From: Rhizobium sp.
GTDB taxonomy: Bacteria > Pseudomonadota > Alphaproteobacteria > Rhizobiales > Rhizobiaceae
DNA length: 64,000 nucleotides
Assembly (NCBI GenBank): GCA_028290545.1
Contig: JAQGJP010000056.1
Coordinates: 103,711 to 167,710 of the forward strand
Direction of reading: 5' to 3'
Within the stretch, counting starts at the first letter, position 1; the number at the start of each line of letters is the position of its first letter. This document shows positions 8,524-17,091 of this stretch, piece after piece. Under the pieces are notes generated by a model. It was not told the DNA's origin. It saw nothing but the letters and a program-made list of their open reading frames with translations, and searched no databases. The position numbers were made by a program, and so were the translations under genes.

Positions 8524-8991
8524 ATGAACAGGCAAGCATCCACCCGAACCTCGAAATTCGTGAAGGCGACGGCGCTGCAGATATACCGAGCCTTCATGGA
8601 TCCCGCGATCCTCGTCAGTTGGTTGCCGCCGGCGGAGATGACGGGCAAGATTCATGCCTTCGACGGACGCGTGGGCGGCGGCTACCGGATGTCGCTGTTC
8701 TATCCGGAATCGGAGACGAAATTCCGCGGCAAGACGGCAGACCGGGAGGACAGGGTCGATGTGCGCTTCCTTGAACTGACGCCACCGGTCAAAATAGTCG
8801 AAGCCATAACCTTCGACACCATCGATCCGGCTCTGATGGGCGAGATGACGATGACCGCGACCTTAGAAACGGTGGCTGATGGAACCCAGGTAACCCTGGT
8901 GTTCGAGAACCTGCCTCCGGGTGTGAAGCCGGAGGACAACGATGCCGGCGCCCGGCTGAGCCTGGATCAACTGGCGCGCCTGTTCGACTGA
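8524..8991 (+). CDS. SRPBCC-family (AHSA1-like) protein
   Basis: This 155-residue protein has the START/Bet v1-like AHSA1 layout: FVKATALQIYRAFMDPAILVSWLPP at the N terminus, GGGYRMSLFYPE in the middle, TPPVKIVEAITF, and a C-terminal helix. These proteins form a hydrophobic cavity; most have no known ligand. GGGAGA precedes the ATG at 8524. It follows the ROK gene by 14 bases and may be co-transcribed, but no role in sugar use is evident. Confidence 0.8.
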   Translation: MNRQASTRTSKFVKATALQIYRAFMDPAILVSWLPPAEMTGKIHAFDGRVGGGYRMSLFYPESETKFRGKTADREDRVDVRFLELTPPVKIVEAITFDTIDPALMGEMTMTATLETVADGTQVTLVFENLPPGVKPEDNDAGARLSLDQLARLFD

Positions 8992-8994
8992 CGA

Positions 8995-10101
8995 TCACTT
9001 CGAAACCGCGGCACCCCGCTTGGGTTTCCCTGGCGTCTTGTTGGTAAAATGGGCGTTGCCCAGTCCAGTGCCGATCGTCACCACGCCCCAGCCACCGATG
9101 TCCTGCATGAAAGGCACCTGCGAAAGCCCCTGGACGACAGCGTCATTGTGCATGATCACGAAGGTCGGTTGACCGTCGATCTCGGGAATGGCCTTCATCA
9201 GTGCTTCCGGCAGGTTGAAATGCTCGCTCTCCCAATTGCCGCCCGGCAGGTTCTGGCCGCCGCGATCGATCGAGCCGTCGGCCTTGATGATGCCAGGGCA
9301 GGCGATACCGATCACCGGCGCGGGAACGAGGCTCGCCTTGTTCGCCTTGGCAACCAGCTTTTCGATCATCGCGACGAGACGTTCGATGGTCGCGCTGCGG
9401 CTCGGTGCATCGTCGGCATGCCGCCAGAGCTCCGACCGCCACACTTGGGCTTGGGAAAGGTCTGCGTTGGCCTTCTGATGGAGTTCGATGATCCCGGCGC
9501 GAATATTGGTTCCGCCGATATCGACCGCCAGAATCGCCTCGTGTCCCTTCAGCATCCAGGCGGGCATGAGGTGCGCCGCGCCGATCAACCCGGCATCATC
9601 GGGATGATGGGCGATCGGGGTCAGTTCGGTCTTGTATCCTTCGGCCTTGAGCAGCACCATCGTCCGGGCAATCGCCAGTTCGCCAACCGCGCTTTGCTTG
9701 AGGCCGCCGCCAACCGCGATGCGTCCGGTATCCTTCCAGCTCGCGCGGCCGAGATAGCGGATAAGGACTTTTGCGAGATCCTTGGCGTAATCATCGACAG
9801 CGCCGATGATCAGGGCGGCAGCTTCCTTGTCCGGCCCGTTCAGGAGAGCATCGATCTGCTTCTTGGTAAGGTCCTGGGTCGGGGTATCGCCGAGCGGGTC
9901 ATCGCCGCCGTTCCTCACCCGTTTGCGCCACTCGCTGAGCTTGTCCTGGAATGCGGACTTGCTTGCCTTGTCGCCGATGAATCCGTCCTTGTCCTTCAGT
10001 TCGATATTGTAGTCATCGACGGTGACCGAAGGCAGATCGTCGGCCCCATGCGTGAGCGGCGCTCCTGTTGCTTCGTGCTTTACAGATTTGCCTTGCGCCA
10101 T
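8995..10101 (-). CDS. ROK-family protein (glucokinase-like) with N-terminal extension
   Basis: This is a 368-residue protein. The C-terminal ~210 residues contain the ROK ATP-binding signature AILAVDIGGTNIRAGI and the acceptor-site region IGIACPGIIKADGSIDRGGQNLPG, then VIMHNDAVVQGLSQ. The first ~150 residues are an unusual charged helical extension (KDKDGFIGDKASKSAFQDKL and onward) that does not resemble a DNA-binding domain, so it is more likely a kinase than a repressor. GGGAGA precedes the ATG at 10101. A canonical GGAAC-N16-CGTT promoter stands upstream, divergent from that of otsB, suggesting a stress-linked sugar kinase. Substrate not determinable. Confidence 0.75.
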   Translation of the reverse strand: MAQGKSVKHEATGAPLTHGADDLPSVTVDDYNIELKDKDGFIGDKASKSAFQDKLSEWRKRVRNGGDDPLGDTPTQDLTKKQIDALLNGPDKEAAALIIGAVDDYAKDLAKVLIRYLGRASWKDTGRIAVGGGLKQSAVGELAIARTMVLLKAEGYKTELTPIAHHPDDAGLIGAAHLMPAWMLKGHEAILAVDIGGTNIRAGIIELHQKANADLSQAQVWRSELWRHADDAPSRSATIERLVAMIEKLVAKANKASLVPAPVIGIACPGIIKADGSIDRGGQNLPGGNWESEHFNLPEALMKAIPEIDGQPTFVIMHNDAVVQGLSQVPFMQDIGGWGVVTIGTGLGNAHFTNKTPGKPKRGAAVSK

Positions 10102-10160
10102 AGAGTCTCCCCATTTGTCACAGCCGCCGCGGTGACATGGCGGCGCGGCTGGCATTGGAG

Positions 10161-10185
10161 AACGTCGGGGACGGACGGATGTTCC
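10161..10185 (-). promoter_or_regulatory. EcfG/RpoE2-type promoter for the ROK-family gene
   Basis: Read leftward, GGAAC (10185-10181) is followed by 16 bases and CGTT (10164-10161), an exact match to the alphaproteobacterial general-stress sigma consensus. The implied transcript start gives a leader of about 50 bases before the ATG at 10101. Confidence 0.65.
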
Positions 10186-10197
10186 GGGCCCGGCACA

Positions 10198-10223
10198 GGA
10201 ACTATCAAGTTCGCGATGACGTT
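10198..10223 (+). promoter_or_regulatory. EcfG/RpoE2-type promoter for otsB
   Basis: GGAAC (10198-10202), 17 bases, then CGTT (10220-10223). It lies 38 bases before the otsB start, back to back with the promoter at 10161-10185. Trehalose genes are classic members of the RpoE2/EcfG regulon in rhizobia, which supports the call. Confidence 0.65.
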
Positions 10224-10261
10224 TAGAGCAGATTGTACCGAAAAGCGAGTGGTGAGCACAC

Positions 10262-11065
10262 ATGGAGCAACAGCAACAGGCTGCATCTCAGGATGCTTTG
10301 CAAAAAGACCATTCCACGAGGGTGGCACTGACCCGTGCTCTCGAGCGACCGGACCAGTGGGCGCTGTTTCTCGACATCGATGGCACGCTGCTTGATCTCG
10401 CGCCGACGCCGGATAGTATCGTGGTTCCCGAGACACTGGCGCGGGACATCGACCGGCTTTCGCAGAAACTCGGCGGCGCCGTGGCGCTTGTGACGGGTCG
10501 TGCCCTGCGATACGCGGATGCGCTGTTCAGGCCTTTCAATTTTCCAATTGCCGGCCTGCATGGCGCCGAAATCCGGGGTCCCGACGGCCGGGAATTGTTC
10601 GTCAAGTCGACCGCCGAATTTGAAGCCCTGAAACACGCCTTGATGCGCGAGGCGGAAAGCATGCCGGGCGTATTGATCGAGGACAAGGGCGCTGCGGTGG
10701 CCGCTCACTATCGGCTGGCGCCGCAATTCGAAGCGCAACTCGACCAGCGGATGAAGGAATACGCCCATGCCGCCGGCCCCGACTGGGCGCTGCAACTGGG
10801 CAAGTTCGTGTTCGAAATCCGCCCGTCGCGGGCCAGCAAGGGTGACGCCCTGGAGCGCTTTCTGGGAGAACAGCCGTTTCTCGACCGGCTGCCGCTGGCA
10901 ATCGGTGACGACCTGACCGACGAATCGATGTTCGCCGTCGCCAACGCCCGGGGCGGCCATTCCATTCGCGTCGGACGTCCCAACGCCTCTACCTGCGCGC
11001 AGGCGACCGCCGAATCTCCCGCCCACGTGCGGCAGGCAATCACCGAATTATCCGCGCCTGGCTGA
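10262..11065 (+). CDS. otsB: Trehalose-6-phosphate phosphatase
   Basis: This 267-residue HAD-superfamily enzyme converts trehalose 6-phosphate to trehalose, the second step of the OtsAB osmoprotectant pathway. HAD motif I is FLDIDGTLLDLAPTPDS near residue 37, motif II is VALVTGRALRYADALF, and motif IV is AIGDDLTDESMF near residue 220. No otsA lies next to it in this window. The 3' end overlaps the convergent membrane-protein gene by 18 bases. A stress-sigma promoter precedes it. treY, from the other trehalose route, is at 53813. Confidence 0.93.
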   Translation: MEQQQQAASQDALQKDHSTRVALTRALERPDQWALFLDIDGTLLDLAPTPDSIVVPETLARDIDRLSQKLGGAVALVTGRALRYADALFRPFNFPIAGLHGAEIRGPDGRELFVKSTAEFEALKHALMREAESMPGVLIEDKGAAVAAHYRLAPQFEAQLDQRMKEYAHAAGPDWALQLGKFVFEIRPSRASKGDALERFLGEQPFLDRLPLAIGDDLTDESMFAVANARGGHSIRVGRPNASTCAQATAESPAHVRQAITELSAPG

Positions 11066-11578
11066 GCCTGGCCACCTGAGCGCAATGAACGCCATCAGGC
11101 TCGCCACCGCGAAGGCATTGAGGTTGAGAAGCGCTGACAGGTCCCCGTCGCTCCAGACATGCAGCGCCGTGCCCAGTCGGTCATACGCGGCAACGAAGGC
11201 GCAGAAGATGAAAAACGCCAATCCGCGCTGCCACCACTTTTCCTCCGCGTAGAAGGACAGCGCCACCAGCATGATGCAGGGTGCCAGAAAAAGTTCGGTG
11301 CCTGATCCCGTTCCAAACAGCTTGGCCTCGAAGAGCGTATCGATCGTCCCGACCAGCGGCAGGGCCATGCGTGCCGCCAGCGGGGAGCGGCGCGCGATAA
11401 AGGGAATCGCCAAAAAGAAAGGCGCAGAAAGCAAGGTCCACAGCGAAGCTTCGACACCGCTGCTCGTCAGCCACCAGACATAGAGCGGATAGAACGGCTT
11501 GTTGGCGAAGATCACCCAGGCAATGGTGACCGTCGCCGCCGTCAGCGGATCGAGCGGCGGCCTTGCGGGCGTAGTCAC
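11048..11578 (-). CDS. Uncharacterised membrane protein of the lipid-modification cluster
   Basis: This 176-residue protein has about five hydrophobic segments (ATVTIAWVIFANKPFYPLYVWWL near the N terminus, LWTLLSAPFFLAIPFIA, FLAPCIMLVALSFY, GLAFFIFCAFVAAY, and a final AFAVASLMAFIAL). I do not recognise a named family with confidence. It starts 3 bases after the stop of the CFA-like methyltransferase, so it belongs to that leftward operon and may help in membrane-lipid modification. The end overlaps otsB by 18 bases. Confidence 0.7.
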   Translation of the reverse strand: MTTPARPPLDPLTAATVTIAWVIFANKPFYPLYVWWLTSSGVEASLWTLLSAPFFLAIPFIARRSPLAARMALPLVGTIDTLFEAKLFGTGSGTELFLAPCIMLVALSFYAEEKWWQRGLAFFIFCAFVAAYDRLGTALHVWSDGDLSALLNLNAFAVASLMAFIALRWPGSARRG

Positions 11579-11581
11579 AGC

Positions 11582-12613
11582 TCACGCTTTGGCGGGCGAC
11601 AGAAGATAGTGTCCGACGCCCCAGACATCGCCATTCTCATGGCCGAACAGCCCCGCTGTCGCCAGGAAGAATAGCCGCCAGCGACGGCGCCACAAAACCG
11701 CATCCGCGCCGTATACCCTTTTCAGGATGCGGTCGACGCTGTCGATCCCGCGGTCGAAATTCGCCAGCCAGTCGAGCGCCGTCCGGCGATAATGGGTACC
11801 CGACCAACGCCATTGCTGCTCGACCGTGAACAGGTCGTCGAAGCGATGCGGCAGGTCGAAGGCCGGCATGATGCCGCCGGTGAAGAAATGATGGGCGATC
11901 CAGTCAGACGGATCGGACGTGTCGAAACGATAGGAACGATCTTTGTGGGTGAACACATGCAGGAACATCCTGCCGTCTTCCTTCAACCATGTGCGGGCGC
12001 GTTCCAGCAGAATGCGCCAGTTCGACATATGCTCGAACATTTCCACCGAAACGATCCGGTCAAAGGTCTCGGCGGTCGCAAACACATTCATGTCCTGAGT
12101 CAGGACCGTCAGGTTGGTCAGTCCGCGTTCCTGCGCCTGACCTTCGATATATTCCCGCTGCGAGGTCGAGTTGGAGACCGAGGTGATTTTGGCCTGGGGG
12201 AAGTGCTCGGCGAGATAGAGCGACAGCGACCCCCAGCCGCAGCCCAGTTCAAGAATAGCCTGGCCGTCCCGGATATCCGCGTGCTGAACGGTTTCAGCCA
12301 GCGCGAAGGTCTCGGCCTGCGCCAGCGTTGTCGATGCGTCCCGATAGAGGCAGCTCGAATATTTCCGCTGCGGGCCGAGGACCAGCGCGAAGAATTCCGA
12401 CGGCACTTCATAGTGCTGCGCATTCGCCTCGTCTGTATGGATGGCGACCGGATAATGTTTCATCGCAGTGGTGAAGACCGCCTCGGTTTCGGCGGTCGCG
12501 ACACTCAGTTTGCGTTTGGTCCGGCCGACGAGAAAATCGATGCCCGCGAGCGTCAGTCCATCAGGCAACGGCGCGCGTTCGGCGGCGTTGATTGCGAATG
12601 CCAGCATGTCCAT
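11582..12613 (-). CDS. CFA-synthase-like SAM-dependent methyltransferase (short form)
   Basis: This 343-residue methyltransferase has SAM motif I ILELGCGWGSLSLYLAEHF near residue 118, the VSVEMFEHM element and an aromatic C-terminal part. It resembles the cyclopropane-fatty-acid synthase superfamily but lacks most of the N-terminal domain of true Cfa, and so may methylate another unsaturated acyl chain or lipid. It lies 15 bases after DUF1295 and 3 bases before the membrane-protein gene. A second, longer CFA homologue is divergently encoded at 15820. Superfamily is sure; the substrate is inferred. Confidence 0.85.
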   Translation of the reverse strand: MDMLAFAINAAERAPLPDGLTLAGIDFLVGRTKRKLSVATAETEAVFTTAMKHYPVAIHTDEANAQHYEVPSEFFALVLGPQRKYSSCLYRDASTTLAQAETFALAETVQHADIRDGQAILELGCGWGSLSLYLAEHFPQAKITSVSNSTSQREYIEGQAQERGLTNLTVLTQDMNVFATAETFDRIVSVEMFEHMSNWRILLERARTWLKEDGRMFLHVFTHKDRSYRFDTSDPSDWIAHHFFTGGIMPAFDLPHRFDDLFTVEQQWRWSGTHYRRTALDWLANFDRGIDSVDRILKRVYGADAVLWRRRWRLFFLATAGLFGHENGDVWGVGHYLLSPAKA

Positions 12614-12628
12614 CGCTAGATCTCCCTC

Positions 12629-13429
12629 TTACGAATTTGCACCGGAATGGCGGGGCCCCGGAAAAAAGGCATTGACGTGAGCCTGTAGAGCCCGAAATTT
12701 TTCGCCGCGTGATTTCAGCATGTGCTCTTCTAGCGGCGGAATGCCGGACACATGCACAAGCAGCCAGAACATCTGCAGCGGCGCCAAAAGGGCAAGCCAG
12801 CCCCAGTTGAACACTCCGTGGAAATCGATCGCGAACAGCAGCCATGCGCACCAGATCAGCCACTCGAAGAAATAGTTGGGGTGGCGCGAGTATCGCCAGA
12901 GACCGGTTTCGCACACACCCGTCTTGGCCTCCGGGCTTTTGCGGAAGCGGGCAAGCTGGGCATCGGCCACCGCTTCGCCGGCAATCGCAGCGATTGCTGT
13001 CATGATGGCGACTATATCGAGAAACCTCGGGAAAGGCGCTGGATTGGCCGCGGCCAGATAAACCGCGAGCACGAGAACGAAGGCGGCGATAGCCTGCACC
13101 TGCAGGAAGACGAACAGCTTCCAGGCAGCCGACGCGCCCCATTCCTCGATGAACTTCGCATAGCGTGGGTCCTCGCCGCCGCCTCTGGTACGGACGCCGA
13201 TATGGGTGCCGAGGCGGATGGACCAGACGGCGATGATCGCCAGCACGACAATCCGGCGCTCGAAATCTCCATCCGCCCAGATCGCCGCCGCGATGCCGCC
13301 AAGCCCGACGGTGAAGGACCAGATCGTATCAATCCAGCCGCTGGCGCCGGTCATGCGCTGGACCGCCCAGGCGCATGCCATCACAAACGAGAGCCCCACG
13401 GCAATCCAGGCAAGCAAGATAAAGTCCAT
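12629..13429 (-). CDS. DUF1295 membrane protein (steroid 5-alpha-reductase-like fold)
   Basis: This 266-residue polytopic membrane protein has the DUF1295 hallmarks: the GLWRYSRHPNYFFEWLIWCAWLLFA segment and the C-terminal IPPLEEHMLKSRGEKFRALQA. These place it with the isoprenylcysteine methyltransferase / 5-alpha-reductase-like superfamily, which uses NADPH or SAM on lipid substrates. The ATG at 13429 has GTGGGAG just upstream and begins the first membrane helix; a TTG at 13447 is less likely. It heads the leftward operon 13429-11048 and is divergent from the FAD oxidoreductase operon. Confidence 0.85.
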   Translation of the reverse strand: MDFILLAWIAVGLSFVMACAWAVQRMTGASGWIDTIWSFTVGLGGIAAAIWADGDFERRIVVLAIIAVWSIRLGTHIGVRTRGGGEDPRYAKFIEEWGASAAWKLFVFLQVQAIAAFVLVLAVYLAAANPAPFPRFLDIVAIMTAIAAIAGEAVADAQLARFRKSPEAKTGVCETGLWRYSRHPNYFFEWLIWCAWLLFAIDFHGVFNWGWLALLAPLQMFWLLVHVSGIPPLEEHMLKSRGEKFRALQAHVNAFFPGPRHSGANS

Positions 13430-13542
13430 GTGGCTCCCACGTGGCAACGCGGCGAATTCGCGTTCCTGACCACTCTACGCTTTTCGACAGGCCTTGGTTG
13501 CACGGGATATCCAAAATAATCCGGATTTACCGGAAAAAATAC

Positions 13543-13576
13543 GAAACCTTTTGGCGCTTTGAAACCTTTTGACGCT
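13543..13576. repeat. 16-bp direct repeat in the divergent promoter region
   Basis: GAAACCTTTTGGCGCT (13543-13558) and GAAACCTTTTGACGCT (13561-13576) differ at one base and are 18 bp apart start to start. They lie between DUF1295 and the FAD oxidoreductase. They may be paired regulator sites; the second copy overlaps the promoter candidate at 13561-13586. Confidence 0.6.
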
Positions 13577-13586
13577 GGCGTCCGTA
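13561..13586 (+). promoter_or_regulatory. ECF-sigma-like promoter for the FAD/DUF1365/CFA operon
   Basis: GAAACC (13561-13566), 16 bases, CGTA (13583-13586). The AAC-type -35 with CG-type -10 spacing resembles ECF sigma promoters of alphaproteobacteria. The implied start leaves a leader of about 45 bases before the ATG at 13640. Confidence 0.35.
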
Positions 13587-13639
13587 TCCACAAGCATCAC
13601 GGCGTTTGGCAGCCGGCTAATGATGCGTGGAGGGATTTC

Positions 13640-15001
13640 ATGGGTTATCATGATCGGAACGGCGGCGGCCGACCACTGAATATTGCGGTGATCGGTACGG
13701 GTATTTCCGGATTGTCTGCAGCATGGCTGCTTTCGCAACGTCACGATGTAACGGTTTTCGAAGCGGCCGACCGCGTCGGCGGCCATAGCCACACCGTGGA
13801 TTTTGACAGCCCCGCCGGCCGCGTCTCCGTCGATACCGGCTTCATCGTCTACAACGAAGTTACATATCCCAATCTCACGGCACTGTTCCGCACGCTCGAT
13901 GTCCCGACGGCCGCCTCCGACATGTCCTTCGCGGTTTCGCTCAATCAGGGTGAATTCGAATATTCCGGCGGCACCGGGCTCGGCCTGTTCGCCCAGAAAT
14001 CCAATCTGCTCAGTCCCCGCTTCTGGAAGATGATGGGCGATATCCTGAAATTCTATCGCAATGCGCCGCGTGACCTGCCAACCATGGGAGAGATCTCGCT
14101 GGACGACTATCTTGCCGGGAATGGCTATGGCCGCGCGTTCCGCGAGGACCACCTTTACCCGATGGCCGCAGCGATCTGGTCGACGCCGGCAATGGAGGTC
14201 GGCGATTATCCGGCCGCGAATTTCGTAAAATTCTGCCGCAACCACGGCCTGCTGGAAATCTGGAACCGGCCGATCTGGCGCACGGTCCAGGGCGGCAGCC
14301 GAGAATATGTCAAGCGAATGACCGGGCGCTTTGCTGATCGCATCCGAACCTCGACGCCGATCGGACGTGTCCGGCGGCTGGCGGGCCGCGTGGAGATATC
14401 GGATGTGCATGGCATCACCCGTCATTTCGATGATGTGGTGATCGCCACCCATGCGGACCAGGCATTGGCCATGCTGACCGACGCGAGCGCCGATGAACGC
14501 AGGGTGCTCGGTGCCTTCCGCTACTCGCGCAACGAGGCGATCCTGCATGGCGACGCCAGCCTGATGCCGAAACGCCGGGCTGCCTGGTCAAGCTGGAACT
14601 ATCTGTCCGATCGCAAGGAAGGCCATTCACAACCTTCGATCACCTATTGGATGAACCGCCTGCAGCCGCTTGGCGCGGCTCCGCCGACCTTCGTAACGCT
14701 CAATCCATGCGTGAGCCCGCGCCAGGAGACCATCATCAGCCGCGAGATCTATGAACATCCCGTCTTCGATATCGGCACCGAGCGCGCGCAGCAGGAGATC
14801 TGGTCGCTGCAGGGCACGCGCAACACATGGTTCTGCGGCGCGCATTTCGGCAGCGGTTTTCACGAGGACGGCTTGCAGGCGGGCCTTGCGGTCGCCGAGG
14901 ATCTGGGTGGCGTTCGCCGGCCCTGGCAGATCGCTACCGACAGCGCCCGCATCGTCCGCAAACCGGTGGTCTATCCCATTGGCGTCGAGGCACTTGCATG
15001 A
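13640..15001 (+). CDS. FAD/NAD(P)-dependent oxidoreductase (amine-oxidase fold)
   Basis: This 453-residue flavoprotein has an N-terminal dinucleotide-binding motif (NIAVIGTGISGLSAAWLL, about residues 14-31) followed by EAADRVGGHSHTVDF, as in the flavin amine oxidase / phytoene desaturase superfamily, and a C-terminal FAD-contact region WFCGAHFGSGFHEDGLQAGL. GGAGGG lies 6 bases before the ATG at 13640; upstream sequence in the frame is promoter DNA. It forms an operon with DUF1365 and a CFA homologue, the set linked in other alphaproteobacteria to stress-induced fatty-acid desaturation or oxidation. Acting on an acyl chain is inferred. Confidence 0.88.
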   Translation: MGYHDRNGGGRPLNIAVIGTGISGLSAAWLLSQRHDVTVFEAADRVGGHSHTVDFDSPAGRVSVDTGFIVYNEVTYPNLTALFRTLDVPTAASDMSFAVSLNQGEFEYSGGTGLGLFAQKSNLLSPRFWKMMGDILKFYRNAPRDLPTMGEISLDDYLAGNGYGRAFREDHLYPMAAAIWSTPAMEVGDYPAANFVKFCRNHGLLEIWNRPIWRTVQGGSREYVKRMTGRFADRIRTSTPIGRVRRLAGRVEISDVHGITRHFDDVVIATHADQALAMLTDASADERRVLGAFRYSRNEAILHGDASLMPKRRAAWSSWNYLSDRKEGHSQPSITYWMNRLQPLGAAPPTFVTLNPCVSPRQETIISREIYEHPVFDIGTERAQQEIWSLQGTRNTWFCGAHFGSGFHEDGLQAGLAVAEDLGGVRRPWQIATDSARIVRKPVVYPIGVEALA

Positions 15002-15014
15002 GAGGAGTATCGGC

Positions 15015-15833
15015 ATGAGCGGCACGCTCGCATCGGCGCTCTATCCCGGCCATGTCACGCATGCGCGTCTCCGGCCGAAAGTGCACAAGCTCGCCTATCG
15101 CATCTATTCGCTGTTGCTCGATCTCGATGAACTGGACGACCTCGACCGGCGCCTGCGCTGGTTTTCGGTCGATCGGTTCAATCTGTTCTCCTTCAATCGC
15201 AAGGATCGGGGCGATCGGTCGGGCTCCGACCTCCGGCTCCAGGTCGAGTGCTCGATGCGCGCAGCCGGCGTCGAACCGGATGGCGGACCGATCCGGCTGC
15301 TGACCATGCCGCGCTTGCTGGGCTGGACCTTCAATCCGCTCAGCACCTTCTTCTGCTACCGGACGAACGGCTCACTCGCCGCCATTCTCTGGGAAGTCGA
15401 CAACACGTTCGGCGAACGCCACGCTTACATGATCCCGGTCGAGCCGGGAGAGGGCGGCGAGATCGTGCAACATTGTGACAAGGAATTCTATGTCTCCCCT
15501 TTCATGGACATGGACCTGCGCTACGTGTTTCGCGTCACGCCGCCCGAGGCACTGATGTCGATCAGGATCGATACTTTCGATGCGGAAGGGCTGGTGCTTA
15601 CCGCACGGCATCTGGCGCGTCGCACGGAACTCACCGATCGCGCGCTGATCAAGGCATTTTTCACAATTCCCCTGCTCACCTTGCGCGTTGTTGGCGGCAT
15701 CCATTGGGAGGCATTGAAAATCTGGTTGAAAGGCGTCAGGTTGCGTGTCCATTCCGCCCCGCCGGAACATTCTGTTTCCGTCGTCCGTAAAACTGTCGAG
15801 TCCAAGGAAGCCCCGGTTCATGAGCCAGCTTGA
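15015..15833 (+). CDS. DUF1365 family protein
   Basis: This 272-residue protein has the DUF1365 pattern: ALYPGHVTHARLRPKVHKLAYRIY at the N terminus, then DRFNLFSFNRKD, PRLLGWTFNPLSTFFCY and KEFYVSPFMDMD. No biochemical function is established. The ATG at 15015 follows AGAGGAG by about 7 bases. It is fixed between the FAD oxidoreductase and the CFA homologue, overlapping the latter by 14 bases, so the three products probably act together on a phospholipid acyl chain. Confidence 0.9.
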   Translation: MSGTLASALYPGHVTHARLRPKVHKLAYRIYSLLLDLDELDDLDRRLRWFSVDRFNLFSFNRKDRGDRSGSDLRLQVECSMRAAGVEPDGGPIRLLTMPRLLGWTFNPLSTFFCYRTNGSLAAILWEVDNTFGERHAYMIPVEPGEGGEIVQHCDKEFYVSPFMDMDLRYVFRVTPPEALMSIRIDTFDAEGLVLTARHLARRTELTDRALIKAFFTIPLLTLRVVGGIHWEALKIWLKGVRLRVHSAPPEHSVSVVRKTVESKEAPVHEPA

Positions 15834-17064
15834 TGATTTTTCGTTTGCCGCAACCGAAACCAGCGATACCGCCCGAGAGCCGGCCGGCGGACTGGGTGTA
15901 AGGTTTCTCCGCAAGCTTCTTGCCGATCTGCGCTATGGCCGTCTCAAGGTGGTGCTTCCTTCCGGCGCGGTGTTCGAAAAATCCGGTTCCGAAGCAGGTC
16001 CTGAAGCAACGATTGTCATCAAGCGCTGGCGGATGCTGCGTCGGGTCATACTGGGTGGCGATATCGGTTTTGCCGAAGCCTTCATGCATGGCGAATGGAC
16101 GACGCCCGACCTGACCGAGGTCATCCGTTTTGCAGCCAGGAACACCGAAGCGCTGGCGCCAGCCGTTCAGGGATCGCCCGTCGTGCGGTTCTTCCACCGC
16201 ATCGGCCACCTCTTCAACGCCAATTCCAAGCGCGGCAGCAGGCGCAATATCGAGGCGCATTACGATCTCGGCAATGATTTCTACAAGCAGTGGCTCGATC
16301 CATCGATGCTCTATTCGTCCGCGGTCTATGACGAAAATACACAGACGCTGGAAGCGGCTCAGGCACTCAAGCTCAAGAAAATACGCGATAAACTGGAACT
16401 AAACGGTGGCGAGACTGTTCTGGAAATAGGTTGCGGCTGGGGCGCCCTGGCTGCATCTCTCGCGGCCGAGGCCAACGCCAAGGTGACCGGTATCACGCTG
16501 TCGCCATCGCAGCTCGAATGGGCGAAAGGTGTCGTTGCAAAGACATCCAAGGCCGATCAGGTCGATCTGCGCCTGCAGGATTATCGCGATGTCGATGGCA
16601 AGTTCGACCGTATCGTTTCCATCGAAATGTTCGAGGCGGTTGGCGAAGCCTATTGGCCGAGCTATTTCCAGACGCTGGGAAACTGTCTCAAACGCCACGG
16701 CAAGGCGGTTCTGCAGATCATAACGATCGAGGAGAAGCGGTATCAAAGCTATCGCAAGGAGACGGATTTCATCCAGAAATACGTTTTCCCCGGCGGCTTT
16801 CTGCCGTCCGATTCTGCGCTCGCAGCTGAAATTGCCAAGGCCGGTCTGAAATTGAAGGCTGTCGAGCATTTCGGCAAGTCCTATGCCAAAACGCTCGCCG
16901 AATGGTGCGTCAGGTTCAAGGCACATTGGCCGGCGATCGCGCCTCTGGGCTTTGACCAGCGCTTTCACCGGCTTTGGGAATATTACCTCTGCTATTGCGA
17001 GGCCGGTTTCGAAGAAGGCTCCATCAATGTGGGCCTATATACAATCGAACATGCGAGCGGATGA
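15820..17064 (+). CDS. Cyclopropane-fatty-acyl-phospholipid synthase family methyltransferase
   Basis: This 414-residue protein has the full CFA-synthase layout: an N-terminal lipid-binding domain (residues ~20-130, with GGDIGFAEAFMHGEW), the linker SKRGSRRNIEAHYDLGNDFYKQWLDPSMLYSSAVY, SAM motif VLEIGCGWGALAASLA, VSIEMFEAVGEAYW, and the C-terminal HFGKSYAKTLAEW region and LCYCEAGF with a cysteine typical of the family. It transfers a methylene or methyl from SAM to membrane unsaturated acyl chains. The start at 15820 lies inside the DUF1365 end and has AAGGAAG upstream. It may make a methylated rather than cyclopropane product. Confidence 0.9.
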   Translation: MSQLDDFSFAATETSDTAREPAGGLGVRFLRKLLADLRYGRLKVVLPSGAVFEKSGSEAGPEATIVIKRWRMLRRVILGGDIGFAEAFMHGEWTTPDLTEVIRFAARNTEALAPAVQGSPVVRFFHRIGHLFNANSKRGSRRNIEAHYDLGNDFYKQWLDPSMLYSSAVYDENTQTLEAAQALKLKKIRDKLELNGGETVLEIGCGWGALAASLAAEANAKVTGITLSPSQLEWAKGVVAKTSKADQVDLRLQDYRDVDGKFDRIVSIEMFEAVGEAYWPSYFQTLGNCLKRHGKAVLQIITIEEKRYQSYRKETDFIQKYVFPGGFLPSDSALAAEIAKAGLKLKAVEHFGKSYAKTLAEWCVRFKAHWPAIAPLGFDQRFHRLWEYYLCYCEAGFEEGSINVGLYTIEHASG

Positions 17065-17091
17065 CACTCCGCCGCATCAACAAGGAGACGC

